Notes: generated by a model from the sequence alone, not told the origin. A DNA stretch of 64,000 nt from Sphingobacterium wenxiniae (GCF_900116225.1 NZ_FOZZ01000008.1:114050-178049); one strand, 5' to 3'; shown: positions 17,301 to 25,173, counted from the first letter of the stretch. Numbers and translations: made by a program.

Positions 17301-17373
17301 TGCGGGTATTGACGGTCGTAGTTTTTATCCACGCACTAAATCTTGGGCAATTGGATTAAATATAGGCTTTTAA
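14350..17373 (+). CDS. SusC/RagA-family TonB-dependent outer-membrane transporter
   Basis: 1007 residues. The signal peptide can start at ATG 14350 or, more typically, ATG 14377 (MKGKLWIIPLSLLAASG). A CarboxypepD_reg-like domain (about 50-125, VSGVVRDVNTGAPIPGVTI), a TonB box-like DEVIVVGYGTQ near 129, and a SusC-type plug (about 130-245, ending GGVILITTKKG) precede the 22-strand barrel, which ends in GLNIGF. Imports glycan fragments captured by its SusD partner, whose gene starts 8 bp downstream. The neighbouring GH76 gene suggests alpha-mannan or related oligosaccharides, which is an inference. Confidence 0.95.
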   Translation: MWHTDKLKQMKGKLWIIPLSLLAASGYNQALADTSFTHPRLSLEIADAQLNVSGVVRDVNTGAPIPGVTITVKGTSQATQTDESGRYSIQANTGQVLVATSLGYKTTEHTVTTSIANLGLTADASSLDEVIVVGYGTQRRSEVTSAVASVKEKDFNQGGMRNPLDLVQGKVAGLNVTRTQGSNPNSGTSIQLRGMASINGTNTPLIVIDGIPGGSLDLVKQGDIESIDVLKDGSAAAIYGTRGNGGVILITTKKGKAGTSQFDYMTYGQREFVDKKPEMLSASEFRELIVKGLDRPNLDLGASTDLYDEVIDKNNFSNFHNFSASGGSEKATYRASINYEDANGIAKQNGREQFGGRINFTQRGLEDRITFSTNIAANFNKADLLGGKTEYFEQSIQRNPTAPIYNEDGTFYQTQGYNNFNPMDRLANRIDERNQQTFSGDASLRVKIIEPLSVTAFGSYLRNNWNDRQYRSTKDWDQRANSDYQGMAYAFKRNELSWTQTFESMLNYNQTFNEVHNVTGLLGYSYQYNGYERFEMSNNGFTTDATWDWDMNAGTALRNDKLPRPGQGSFKEDNKLIAFFGRVNYNYADKYFASAILRREGSSRFGANHKWGNFPAISAGWNISNEEFLTGHAVLSDLKLRVGYGVTGNQGFPNYRSLILLGTGGVYPQDGVYYQTYGLATNPNPNLKWEQKAETNIGVDFGILNNRITGSLDLYKRNTTDLLHQYTAQQPGFVTSSIWYNVGEVSNKGVELTIAALAMNRGDFQWNIQFAGNYQQNKLVKLSNDTFKSNWLEFGGLPSPGNLGAALRLEEGGEIGSFYGKRYAGLTDDGKWLFHRADGSIGTSSEVNDNDRYYIGNGVPKYQASLSNRFTYKGFDLTIFLRGKFKYDILNTADMFFGNKNWIPNNVFKSAFEKHDNLTESPQFSDYYLENGSFVKLDNLTLGYNFKLNTNYVRNLYLYVAGRNIATITSYSGLDPELQDTGFDAGIDGRSFYPRTKSWAIGLNIGF

Positions 17374-17381
17374 TTGAAAGA

Positions 17382-19010
17382 ATGATGAAAAAGACAAAGA
17401 CATATATAAAATTAGGGGTTTTGTTAGCAATGGGTGTCCATTTGACGGGGTGTACAGACCTTGATGAAACCATATACAGTAATATAAAAACGGAGAACTT
17501 CTATAATAATAAGTTAGAAGTTAATCAGGCGGCATTACGTCCGTTCACCCATATGCAGGCTTGGTTAGCGCCAACCGGTCAAAACGGATATTATTACCAC
17601 TCTGAACTGAGTGCAGATCAATTGGCATGGCCTCAGAAAGGACGGCATGGCTATGATGGTGGAGATCACTTTAGGTTACACTATCATACCTGGACAGATA
17701 ATGAAAGCAGACTAAGAGGAGCATGGGGATTAATGTGGATGGGACTTGGGCTTGTTAACAATGCTATTGCCGATATTGAAGGCTTAGATATTGCTAAAAT
17801 TGGGTTAACAGAGCAAGAACGGACCACGCTTGTGGCACAATTGAAGGTTATGCGTGGTTTCCATTATTTAAAAATTATGGATCTTTGGGGAAATGTCCCT
17901 ATTGTTACAAAAGTAGCTGACCCGATTAATCCGGAAACAAGACCCCGAGCAGAAGTTTTCCAATTTGTAGAACAGGAGTTTGTTGAAAACATTCCGCTTC
18001 TTCCGGTAACGAGTGCGCAGAATATAGGACAGATTAATATGGCGGCGGGTTACGCGATGTTATCAGAGTTGTACTTGAATGCAGAGAAATGGACCGGGAC
18101 TGCCCGCTGGGATGACTGTATCGCGGCGTGCGATAAGATTATTTCAGGGCAAGCTGGAGGAATCGGCGGAGCACCTAAATTATCTCCTGACATCAATTCG
18201 TTGTTTTCAAACACCAATGATGCAAACCCGGAATCTTTGTTCCAGTTCCAATATAGCAGAAAAGCTGGTTTTACATTTGATTGGGGCGGTTTCTTCATGG
18301 GATATGACAATATTAAAGATGTATTAAAAGTTGGATACGGTGGATGGAATGCATTTGTGGTGATTCCGACTGCTTTTGACGCATTTGCCGACAATGACCT
18401 GCGTAAGAAGGACTGGTTCCTTTTCGGTCCTCAATATAAATACGGGACGACTGACCCGGTTTTGGGAACAGAGGAATGGGATGGCAAACCTTTTGCCTAT
18501 GTAAATTCTATACGCAGGGAGAGTGAAGGTGACCTTACTTCTGAGGGATCTATGGCAGAAGGTGAAGAAAATTCCGGTGCACGTTTCAATAAATATAAAT
18601 CAGGTACGTTAGATGATGCTAATTATCAAGAAAACGACTATATCATTTATCGTTTAACCGAGATTTATTTCAATAAAGCCGAAGCGCTGATGCGGAAAAA
18701 TGGGGGTACGGCTACTACGGAAGCAGTCGCTTTAGTGAATGAGTCCCGAAAACGAGCATTTTCTGCAGCAGACTGGCCAACAGCTCAATATACGGTATCT
18801 TCTCTGACATTGAATGAAATGTTAGAGGAAAGAGGTCGTGAATTTATTTTTGAAGGGAAGCGCAGAACAGATATGATTCGTTTTGGCAAATTTACGAATG
18901 GTACTTGGTGGGACCATAAACCAACAAATGATGCCAATAAAGAACTCTTTGCTATTCCTGCAAATCAGAGAGCGATTAATCCAAACCTGGATCAGAACCC
19001 TGGCTATTAA
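17382..19010 (+). CDS. SusD/RagB-family nutrient-binding lipoprotein
   Basis: 542 residues from ATG 17382. It is a lipoprotein (Cys24 in LTGCTDLDE). It has the helical SusD fold: TPR-like N-terminal part (about 40-230, with an ADIEGLDIAKIGLTEQER segment) and the C-terminal signature MLEERGREFIFEGKRRTDMI followed by RFGKF, typical of family ends. It caps the SusC transporter and binds glycans at the cell surface. The longer frame reaching into susC is rejected. It is co-transcribed with susC and GH76, although a hairpin separates it from the latter. Confidence 0.95.
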   Translation: MMKKTKTYIKLGVLLAMGVHLTGCTDLDETIYSNIKTENFYNNKLEVNQAALRPFTHMQAWLAPTGQNGYYYHSELSADQLAWPQKGRHGYDGGDHFRLHYHTWTDNESRLRGAWGLMWMGLGLVNNAIADIEGLDIAKIGLTEQERTTLVAQLKVMRGFHYLKIMDLWGNVPIVTKVADPINPETRPRAEVFQFVEQEFVENIPLLPVTSAQNIGQINMAAGYAMLSELYLNAEKWTGTARWDDCIAACDKIISGQAGGIGGAPKLSPDINSLFSNTNDANPESLFQFQYSRKAGFTFDWGGFFMGYDNIKDVLKVGYGGWNAFVVIPTAFDAFADNDLRKKDWFLFGPQYKYGTTDPVLGTEEWDGKPFAYVNSIRRESEGDLTSEGSMAEGEENSGARFNKYKSGTLDDANYQENDYIIYRLTEIYFNKAEALMRKNGGTATTEAVALVNESRKRAFSAADWPTAQYTVSSLTLNEMLEERGREFIFEGKRRTDMIRFGKFTNGTWWDHKPTNDANKELFAIPANQRAINPNLDQNPGY

Positions 19011-19021
19011 TAACAGACTAT

Positions 19022-19047
19022 AAAGGCCTCCAAAAGGAGGCCTTTTA
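19022..19047 (+). terminator. Hairpin between susD and GH76
   Basis: AAAGGCCTCC-AAAA-GGAGGCCTTT followed by T's is a strong intrinsic terminator structure. The GH76 gene starts 13 bp later, so expression of GH76 would need readthrough or its own promoter. Confidence 0.8.
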
Positions 19048-19059
19048 ATTATAAAAACA

Positions 19060-20226
19060 ATGCCTATTAAAATATTCTTGTTTTGTGCTTTTATAGCACT
19101 AATTAGTATAAAAACAAAAGCACAATCTGGTCTGAACTTACTGCGTGCATCGGAGACATTAGACTCGATTTACAGCCACTATGCCGTGGAGGGAACGGCA
19201 TTGTTGCGTGAAAATTATCCAGTTAGCTTGAGTTATAAAGCGGATTATCTTGGAAATGGAGTTGTCGAGCAAACCAATCCTTATGCTTACTTATGGCCTT
19301 TTTCGGGAGCGTTATCGGCTCAAGTAGCGTATTATGAAAATACTAGGGAAGAGACTGTGTTGCAGAAAATAGAAAACCGTTTGCTGCCTGGTTTAGAACA
19401 ATACTTTGATAAGCGTATTCCCTATGGTTACGCCTCTTATATACAAGAAGCGCCACAATCAGACCGTTTCTATGATGATAATATATGGATAGGAATAGAT
19501 TTCGCTGATCTCTATCTCACCACAAAACAGGTAAAATACTTGGATAAAGCTATCGAGGTCTGGGCTTTTGTGGAAAGTGGGATGGATAGTCAATTGGGCG
19601 GAGGGATCTATTGGTGCGAACAAAGGAAGGAGTCCAAGAATACCTGTTCAAATGCTCCCGCTGTAGTGCTTTTGCTGAAGCTGTATGAGGCGACTAAAGA
19701 AAAGAAATATTTGGATTTGGGGATTACCCTTTATCAATGGACAAAGAAAAATTTACAGGATGGGGAGGATTTTCTTTATTATGATAACATCAATCTGGGA
19801 GGAAAAGTGGATAAACGTAAATATCCCTATAATACCGGACAAATGATTCAGGCAGGAGCGATGCTTTATTCTATTACTAAGGATATTGCTTACTTGCAGG
19901 ATGCACAAAACTCAGCGTTATTTGCTTATTCTTTTTTCTTTGAGGAGAACCAAAATGAATATGGTTTCCGTTTCCTGAAAAAAAGTGATAATTGGTTTAT
20001 CGCCGTTATGTTAAGGGGGTATGTTCAGCTCTACCAAGAAGATAAAAATGATGTTTATATCAAATGTTTTCAGAAGAACCTTGACTTCGCCTGGGGTAAT
20101 ATGCGTGAGCCGAGCGGTTTGTTCAATAAGGATTGGTCTGGAAATGAAAAGACGACAAGGAAGTGGCTATTGGATCAGCTTGCCTTAGCAGAGATGTATG
20201 CCCGGATGGCAGGAGTAGGAGAATAA
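19060..20226 (+). CDS. Glycoside hydrolase family 76-like (alpha-mannan-type) enzyme
   Basis: 388 residues with a Sec signal peptide (ends ISIKTKAQ). It reads as an alpha/alpha-barrel: NPYAYLWPFSGALSAQ and the paired acid motif RFYDDNIWIGID near residue 145, followed by GGIYWCEQRK and CSNAPAVVLLLKLYEATK, all as in GH76 endo-alpha-1,6-mannanases. The two Asp of the DD motif are the expected catalytic pair. It sits at the end of the SusC/SusD pair, so the three form a small glycan-utilisation locus. Specificity for mannan or another alpha-linked glycan is not proven by sequence. Confidence 0.82.
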   Translation: MPIKIFLFCAFIALISIKTKAQSGLNLLRASETLDSIYSHYAVEGTALLRENYPVSLSYKADYLGNGVVEQTNPYAYLWPFSGALSAQVAYYENTREETVLQKIENRLLPGLEQYFDKRIPYGYASYIQEAPQSDRFYDDNIWIGIDFADLYLTTKQVKYLDKAIEVWAFVESGMDSQLGGGIYWCEQRKESKNTCSNAPAVVLLLKLYEATKEKKYLDLGITLYQWTKKNLQDGEDFLYYDNINLGGKVDKRKYPYNTGQMIQAGAMLYSITKDIAYLQDAQNSALFAYSFFFEENQNEYGFRFLKKSDNWFIAVMLRGYVQLYQEDKNDVYIKCFQKNLDFAWGNMREPSGLFNKDWSGNEKTTRKWLLDQLALAEMYARMAGVGE

Positions 20227-20277
20227 ACTCGCATCTAATATTATTGGTCAATAAAAAAGATCTAAATTTCTAGGAAG

Positions 20278-20312
20278 AAAAGGTTGTTCAGTTGAACAAC
20301 CCTTTCTTTTTA
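20278..20312 (+). terminator. Terminator of the SusC-SusD-GH76 locus
   Basis: The inverted repeat GGTTGTTCA / TGAACAACC with a 2-nt centre is flanked by AAAA and a T-rich tract (CCTTTCTTTTT). It also faces the 3' end of the minus-strand M60-like fragment. Confidence 0.75.
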
Positions 20313-20313
20313 G

Positions 20314-20976
20314 CTAAAGAACATTCACGCGTGTTCCATCCCAACCAACAGCTTTTACGGCTGTGGTACCGTCAGGTGTATGAACAACCGTGTTCTTGAC
20401 ATCGCTGGAGCCAGCTCCTCGAAATGCAACCTTTATCAACTTATTGCCAGCGTAGGTTTCAAAAGCCACTGCATTTTCCCACTTTTCATTGTCAATGATT
20501 ATCCTGTCTTCTCCCCGTTCGTAGCTAATACCTTGTGCTGCGGAAAGCGGTTTTTCATCTCTATAAATGTCTACGCTGTTTGCCGTCAAATAATGCAATA
20601 CTGGTGTGGAGGGCTTGTTGTATTTAGAGGCATGCGATTTGACTTCTCCTATATCCTGAGGAGTGATTTTCATACGGCCTACGGTGTAATCATCCACGAT
20701 GAGGTCAATAGGAGCAAGTATACCTGATTTTTCAAAGAAGTCTGTCAGATCGAGTTTTGCGACATCACATGCATTTTTAATAAATTCCAATTGGTAATAG
20801 CTATCCTGTTCGGCATTGATTGTTGGGTTGTCGATTGCGCGAATAAAAACATCACCAAAAAAATCTTTATTGCCCCAGTCATGGCCTTCACCTGCTACAG
20901 CGAAGTAAAGTTGCAGTTGCCATAGTGGTACTAATTTTACAAAATGGTCACCACCCCAGTCCCGTGGACGATAAGA
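20314..20976 (-). pseudogene. C-terminal fragment of an M60-like secreted metallopeptidase
   Basis: An open minus-strand frame encodes about 220 residues beginning near RPRDWGGDHF and including LWQLQLYFAVAGEGHDWGNK and the tail KAVGWDGTRVNVL. The arrangement resembles the C-terminal half of peptidase M60-like (enhancin-type) proteins found in glycan loci, but the zinc-binding HExxH and signal peptide are absent. The only in-frame start would be a TTG well inside (20790). An in-frame stop lies just upstream (about 21020), next to the nrdF palindrome. I therefore read it as a truncated remnant. The family name is tentative; the truncation is clear. Confidence 0.6.
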
Positions 20977-21028
20977 TGTGCAAGGAGGAGAAGGAGTATA
21001 ATGCTTTTATGGAGAAGCATAAACTTTT

Positions 21029-21083
21029 GTAGAGATATAAAAAAGAAGGAGAGCATTGCTCTCCTTCTTTTTTATATCTCTAC
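21029..21083. terminator. Perfect 27-bp-arm palindrome over the nrdF stop codon
   Basis: The left arm 21029-21055 and right arm 21057-21083 are exact reverse complements with one base between them. The arms start with GTAGAGATATA and end in GGAGAGCA. The right arm contains the nrdF stop codon (21072-21074) and the last two sense codons. It is a very strong hairpin for transcription coming from nrdF. Confidence 0.85.
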
Positions 21084-22055
21084 GGAAACTTCCATTTTGA
21101 AATCATCATCTTTTAAGTGGACGATTTCTGTTGCTTTCTCATAGTTGGTTGATTTCTTTGAGAAGAAATCATGTTGTGTCGTTTCGGTATTCAATCCGTT
21201 TAATACAATCGGGTTAACCTGCTTCACCTCAAAGATAGGATCAAAACCCAAGTTCATTAAGGCTTTGTTTCCGTTGTAGCGAACATATTCTTTCACTTCT
21301 GCTGTTAAGCCAACAACAGTATATAGTTCTTCGGTGTATTTGATTTCATTTTCATACAAATCATTCAATAAGGTCAGAAAACGAGCTTTTACTTCTTCTT
21401 TGTTTGGTAGTTTGTCAAAAACTTCCTGTGCGATCAATCCTACGAATACACCGTGGATAGATTCATCGGCAATGATTTTCTTGATGATATCGGCTGACGC
21501 TACCATCTGCCCTTGTCCACATAACCATAGCGGCAAAAAGAACCCCGAATAGAATAGGAAGGATTCCAAAAGAACGGATGCTCCTAAAGCCATGAACAGC
21601 TCTTCATTGGAGATATGCTCCTTGTCTATTGCCCGGTAATATTTGTCGATGGTGGATGCTTTGTATTGCAGGAATTTGTTTTCCTGTACCCAACCGAATA
21701 CATCGTTGATTTCGTTGGTTGTCGATACTGTCGTGAAAATTGTCGAGTATGATTTCGCGTGGATAGCTTCCATCATACACATATACGACAAGACGGCTTT
21801 ATTTTGCAAACCGCTGATGTGGTCGATAATCTTAGGCATACCTGTATGGCTCTGTAAAGTATCCAACAAGGTTAAGCCACCCAATGCCTTTTTATAACAT
21901 TCCTTCATATCCCAGCTCAACCCTTTCCAGCTGTCGATGTCTTTTGAAGGAATATATTCCGTATCAATCCAAAACTGCTTGATGTTTTGCTCCCAAAACA
22001 TCAATACATAATCATTCTCCGGCGTGTTCCAGTTTACGGCTGTATATTGTTTCAT
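21072..22055 (-). CDS. nrdF: Class Ib ribonucleotide reductase beta subunit
   Basis: 327 residues. It carries the dinuclear metal site and tyrosyl radical that start deoxyribonucleotide synthesis. All ligands of a canonical class I beta subunit are visible: Asp65 (LTLLDTLQ), Glu96 and His99 (MMEAIHAKSY), radical Tyr103, Glu164 (LLESFLF), Glu198 and His201 (ADESIHG). Because an NrdI gene accompanies it, the cofactor is most likely dimanganese in vivo. The ligand set argues against the metal-free class Ie type. It is the last gene of nrdH-nrdI-nrdE-nrdF and is separated from nrdE by 158 bp of palindromic repeats. Confidence 0.93.
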   Translation of the reverse strand: MKQYTAVNWNTPENDYVLMFWEQNIKQFWIDTEYIPSKDIDSWKGLSWDMKECYKKALGGLTLLDTLQSHTGMPKIIDHISGLQNKAVLSYMCMMEAIHAKSYSTIFTTVSTTNEINDVFGWVQENKFLQYKASTIDKYYRAIDKEHISNEELFMALGASVLLESFLFYSGFFLPLWLCGQGQMVASADIIKKIIADESIHGVFVGLIAQEVFDKLPNKEEVKARFLTLLNDLYENEIKYTEELYTVVGLTAEVKEYVRYNGNKALMNLGFDPIFEVKQVNPIVLNGLNTETTQHDFFSKKSTNYEKATEIVHLKDDDFKMEVSVEI

Positions 22056-22060
22056 TTTTT

Positions 22061-22120
22061 TCCTCTCCCCAGCCCTCTCCCTCGTCAGAGCCGAGGCACT
22101 GCAAAGGAGAGGGAGCAGGT
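22061..22120. repeat. CCTCTCC/GGAGAGG repeat in the nrdE-nrdF spacer
   Basis: CCTCTCC and CCCTCTCCC followed by GGAGAGGGAG form an imperfect hairpin starting 5 bp upstream of the nrdF ATG. A related copy is at 38822-38860. Confidence 0.75.
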
Positions 22121-22150
22121 TTATGTTTTTTAATTTATTGTCTTTAATCT

Positions 22151-22213
22151 TCCCTCTACCCCCAAAGGGGAATTGTTTATCTTAATATCTCCCCCTTTGG
22201 GGGGAGGGGGGAT
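22151..22213. repeat. Palindromic CCCCCAAAGGGG repeat after the nrdE stop
   Basis: Two inverted units (CCCCCAAAGGGG and CCCCCTTTGGGGGG) lie immediately after the nrdE stop codon (22214-22216), reading TAAATCCCCCC on the minus strand. It is the same family as 8641-8702, 34161-34227 and 38913-38943. Confidence 0.85.
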
Positions 22214-24319
22214 TTACGCTGAACAAGAGATACACTCTTCGATATTGGACTTACGTGTGCGGGTATAATACAATGATTTCAACCCTAATTTGTGTGCATA
22301 GATGTAGTATTTTGCTAAATCTCTTGTGCTGTCCTTCGAATTAGTATGCAGGATTGTTGACACCCCTTGATCAATATGACGTTGGATGACGGAGATTAGC
22401 TTCAAGACTTTGTATTGATCCATATCGTATGCTGACTTGAAGTAGAAGTAATTGTCATTTGTCAAGTATGGCATAGGGTAGTAAGTTGTACTATCGCCGT
22501 ATTCACGAACTTCAATAACATCAACAATAGGCATGACGGATGCAGTCGCGTTCATGATATAAGAAGTAGACTGATTCGGAGCAATTGCCAAGCGATAAGC
22601 ATGGTAAATGCCATGTTCTGCTACTTGTGCTTTTAGGTTAGCCCAATCTTGGCTTGTCGGGATATGTATACCGTCAAATAGTTCTTTTATTTTGTCTGTT
22701 TGCGGTGTATATTCTCTTGAGGTGTATTTGTCGAAGTAAGTTCCGTCTGCATAAGCAGACTTCTCAAAACCAACAAATGTTCTACCGCGCTCTTTAGCGA
22801 TTTCCATGGATGCTTCCAACGAATAATAGTTCATCATCATGAAAAAGGTATTGGCGAAATCCAAAGCTTCTGTCGATTCGTACATAATGAAGCTTTTTGC
22901 TAAGAAACCATGTAGGTTCATCGCACCTAAACCAACGGAATGCAATTCTCTATTCGCTTTGGCAATAGAAGGAACCATATCGATGTTGGTAACATCGGTA
23001 ACAACTGTTAACGCACGCATAGCTGTTTTTACGGTCTCCTTAATACGCTTGTTATCCATAACGGTAGCGATGTTCAGCGAACCTAAGTTACAGGAGATGC
23101 CGTAACGGATTGTATCTTCTTTACCATATATTTCGATATCCGATACTTCTGAAATCTGCATGATTTCTGTACATAGGTTTGAGAATTTTACTCTTCCCAA
23201 GCCGTTTAGTGCATGTGCACGATTGGTGTTTTCTTTGAAAAAGATATACGGGTAACCCGACTCTTTTTGTGTCTGAGCGATTTTCACCAACAGATGACGG
23301 GCATTGATTTTTTTCTTTTTGACGTTCGGGTTGGTAATCAACTCGTCGTACATTTCATCCATGTCCATCTCGTCCAAAAACTGACCATATTCCTGCATAA
23401 CGGTATGCGGATAGATAAGATAACATGCTTCATCTTTCTCGGCGAGTTCCATAAACTTATCCGGCACAATAATACCGATAGACAAGGATTTGATACGTAC
23501 TTTTTCGTCGACGTTGATTTTTTTACAGTCTAAGAACTCTTCAATATCTGAATGGAAGATGTTTAGATACACGGCTCCTGCACCTGGGCGTTGTCCCAAT
23601 TGATTGGCATAAGAGAAGGTGTCTTCCATAATTTTCATGATTGGCAATACACCGCCTGCACGCCCGTCTACACCTTTTATGGCTTCACCTCGGGCACGTA
23701 TTTTGGATATATTGAACGAAACACCTCCACCGATAGAGGATAATTTCATCGCTGAATCCACAGCATAACCAATACCATTTAAGTTGTCCCCAATTTCATC
23801 CAGGAAACAGGAAACTAACTCACCGGAACGTTTTTTACCGGCGTTCAAGAATGTCGGGGTAGCAGGTTGATATTCTTGATTAATCATGATTTCCGCATAC
23901 TCGATAGCTTTCTGTACACCTTCCTGACGGGCTAAGAATAGTGATACGGCCACCACGCGGTCTTCGTAGCGCTCTAAGAATTTCTCACCGGAGTCATCGC
24001 GAAGGGCGTAGCTCTGGAAAAACTTGAAAGCGGCCATAAAGGATTGAAAACGGAACTTTTTGGCATGCACATAGTTGTACACTTGTTCCATCTCTTCGAA
24101 GGTAAACCATTCGTAGAAATTGATGTAATAGTTGTTTTCAATCAGATAGTCGATTTTCTCTTTCAATGTGTAAAAGAAAACGGTGTTCTTGTTGACGTGC
24201 TCCAAGAAATAGGCGCGCACAGCTTCTTTATCTTTATGCAAGCTGTACTCGTCATCATGCTTAATCATGATTTCATTATTAAGCAATATCCAGTTTTTTG
24301 CTACCTCGTTTGCTATCAT
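22214..24319 (-). CDS. nrdE: Class Ib ribonucleotide reductase alpha subunit
   Basis: 701 residues. It reduces ribonucleoside diphosphates; the class Ib form lacks the N-terminal ATP cone, and here the protein starts directly in the NrdE domain (WILLNNEIMI). Active-site elements are KFSNLCTEI (near 380) and GISCNLGSLN (near 412), with the radical region near VSCFLDEIG; the C-terminal ECISCSA offers the shuttle cysteines. The start ATG 24319 overlaps nrdI by 41 bp; the shorter ATG 24268 would drop the conserved WILLNN segment. Length matches Firmicute-type NrdE, and the sequence is closer to that group by eye. Confidence 0.95.
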   Translation of the reverse strand: MIANEVAKNWILLNNEIMIKHDDEYSLHKDKEAVRAYFLEHVNKNTVFFYTLKEKIDYLIENNYYINFYEWFTFEEMEQVYNYVHAKKFRFQSFMAAFKFFQSYALRDDSGEKFLERYEDRVVAVSLFLARQEGVQKAIEYAEIMINQEYQPATPTFLNAGKKRSGELVSCFLDEIGDNLNGIGYAVDSAMKLSSIGGGVSFNISKIRARGEAIKGVDGRAGGVLPIMKIMEDTFSYANQLGQRPGAGAVYLNIFHSDIEEFLDCKKINVDEKVRIKSLSIGIIVPDKFMELAEKDEACYLIYPHTVMQEYGQFLDEMDMDEMYDELITNPNVKKKKINARHLLVKIAQTQKESGYPYIFFKENTNRAHALNGLGRVKFSNLCTEIMQISEVSDIEIYGKEDTIRYGISCNLGSLNIATVMDNKRIKETVKTAMRALTVVTDVTNIDMVPSIAKANRELHSVGLGAMNLHGFLAKSFIMYESTEALDFANTFFMMMNYYSLEASMEIAKERGRTFVGFEKSAYADGTYFDKYTSREYTPQTDKIKELFDGIHIPTSQDWANLKAQVAEHGIYHAYRLAIAPNQSTSYIMNATASVMPIVDVIEVREYGDSTTYYPMPYLTNDNYFYFKSAYDMDQYKVLKLISVIQRHIDQGVSTILHTNSKDSTRDLAKYYIYAHKLGLKSLYYTRTRKSNIEECISCSA

Positions 24320-24689
24320 TGTATTGGTTCTTTATAATGTCAATAAATTGATTGATATCCTCCATTGTGCCAGAAAGTTCGAATTTCATAGCTAATGGAA
24401 TATCGTAATCTTCGGATACTTTATCGGCTGCTAAACCGAAGTTTCTGCCCCAGTTTCTGTTTCCACTTGATGTAACGGAGTATATCTTTTCGGCATGGTC
24501 ATCCATAAACAGCTTCGTTTTATCAGGCATGGAACCTATCTTTGTGGTATAGGTAATCAAGTGTCCGGCTTCGTGGATTTCCAGACCTTCGTCGATTTTA
24601 TGTGCTTGCCAGCCTGTTATCTGTATCACTTTGTCGATAAAACGCTGAACATTACCTGTTCTTGAATCGTAATATAGATGAACCATCAT
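24279..24689 (-). CDS. nrdI: NrdI flavodoxin-like assembly protein
   Basis: 136 residues. NrdI supplies oxidant for assembly of the manganese-tyrosyl radical cofactor of NrdF. The flavin-binding pattern is visible as YDSRTGNVQRFID at the N-terminus and SSGNRNWGRNFGLAADKVS near residues 75-95. The Shine-Dalgarno AAAGGAG lies 4 nt before ATG 24689. It overlaps nrdE by 41 bp, showing translational coupling. Its presence identifies the operon as class Ib. Confidence 0.95.
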   Translation of the reverse strand: MMVHLYYDSRTGNVQRFIDKVIQITGWQAHKIDEGLEIHEAGHLITYTTKIGSMPDKTKLFMDDHAEKIYSVTSSGNRNWGRNFGLAADKVSEDYDIPLAMKFELSGTMEDINQFIDIIKNQYNDSKRGSKKLDIA

Positions 24690-24713
24690 TACTCCTTTGT
24701 TTTGTGGTAAAAC

Positions 24714-24947
24714 TTATTGTGCAATCGTAGCCAATTCCTCGGGTTTGAAACCGATGATACGTTGTTGTACTTCTTCGTTTTCAAGCACAAGAACGGTAGG
24801 AACTGTTCTGATTTTAAACTTAGCAGCGAGATCCGGCTGGTCGAACGGATTGATAGACTCATAGCTAATACCCTTGTTGTCTAGGTAAGCCGACACTTGT
24901 GCGCATGGTGCACAGTCATTCTTTTCGAATTTAATGATTCTTGCCAT
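24714..24947 (-). CDS. nrdH: NrdH-type glutaredoxin/thioredoxin
   Basis: 77 residues from ATG 24947 (MARIIKFEKND); the longer frame to 25040 is rejected because NrdH proteins have this length and start. The redox site is NDCAPCAQ (Cys-Ala-Pro-Cys), and the cis-Pro segment is RTVPTVLVLE. It is the electron donor to NrdE. Twenty-four base pairs separate it from nrdI. It is the first gene of the operon, so the control region must lie in 24948-25364. Confidence 0.9.
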   Translation of the reverse strand: MARIIKFEKNDCAPCAQVSAYLDNKGISYESINPFDQPDLAAKFKIRTVPTVLVLENEEVQQRIIGFKPEELATIAQ

Positions 24948-25075
24948 GTTATATGTTAAGTTTAATATATCGGAATTTTTGCAAATCCCTAATGAAGTTA
25001 AAACACGAAACTTGACCCTGATTCGAATCAAGCAAAACAAATATCTTATATTTTATCAGGGAGCGGTAGTGATAC

Positions 25076-25084
25076 TTTTCCACA
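25076..25084 (+). promoter_or_regulatory. DnaA-box-like site (TTTTCCACA)
   Basis: Differs at one base from the DnaA consensus TTATCCACA. It lies about 130 bp upstream of nrdH. Confidence 0.4.
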
Positions 25085-25164
25085 ACTAAAAAAGTATCTC
25101 GCTTAAAACGCGTTTGTTGTTGTGATAATATTTGTAAATGGCTGTTGTTTAGCTGTTAGTAGTA

Positions 25165-25173
25165 TGTGGATAA
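25165..25173 (-). promoter_or_regulatory. Exact DnaA-box consensus (TTATCCACA)
   Basis: The plus strand reads TGTGGATAA, the exact reverse complement of TTATCCACA. Together with the weaker site at 25076 it is a pair in a short spacer upstream of nrdH. DnaA control of nrd genes is known in other bacteria; here it is only an inference. Confidence 0.5.

Noticed and set aside
21072..22055. Metal-free (class Ie) or other variant NrdF
   Set aside because: All six metal ligands and the radical tyrosine position are canonical.
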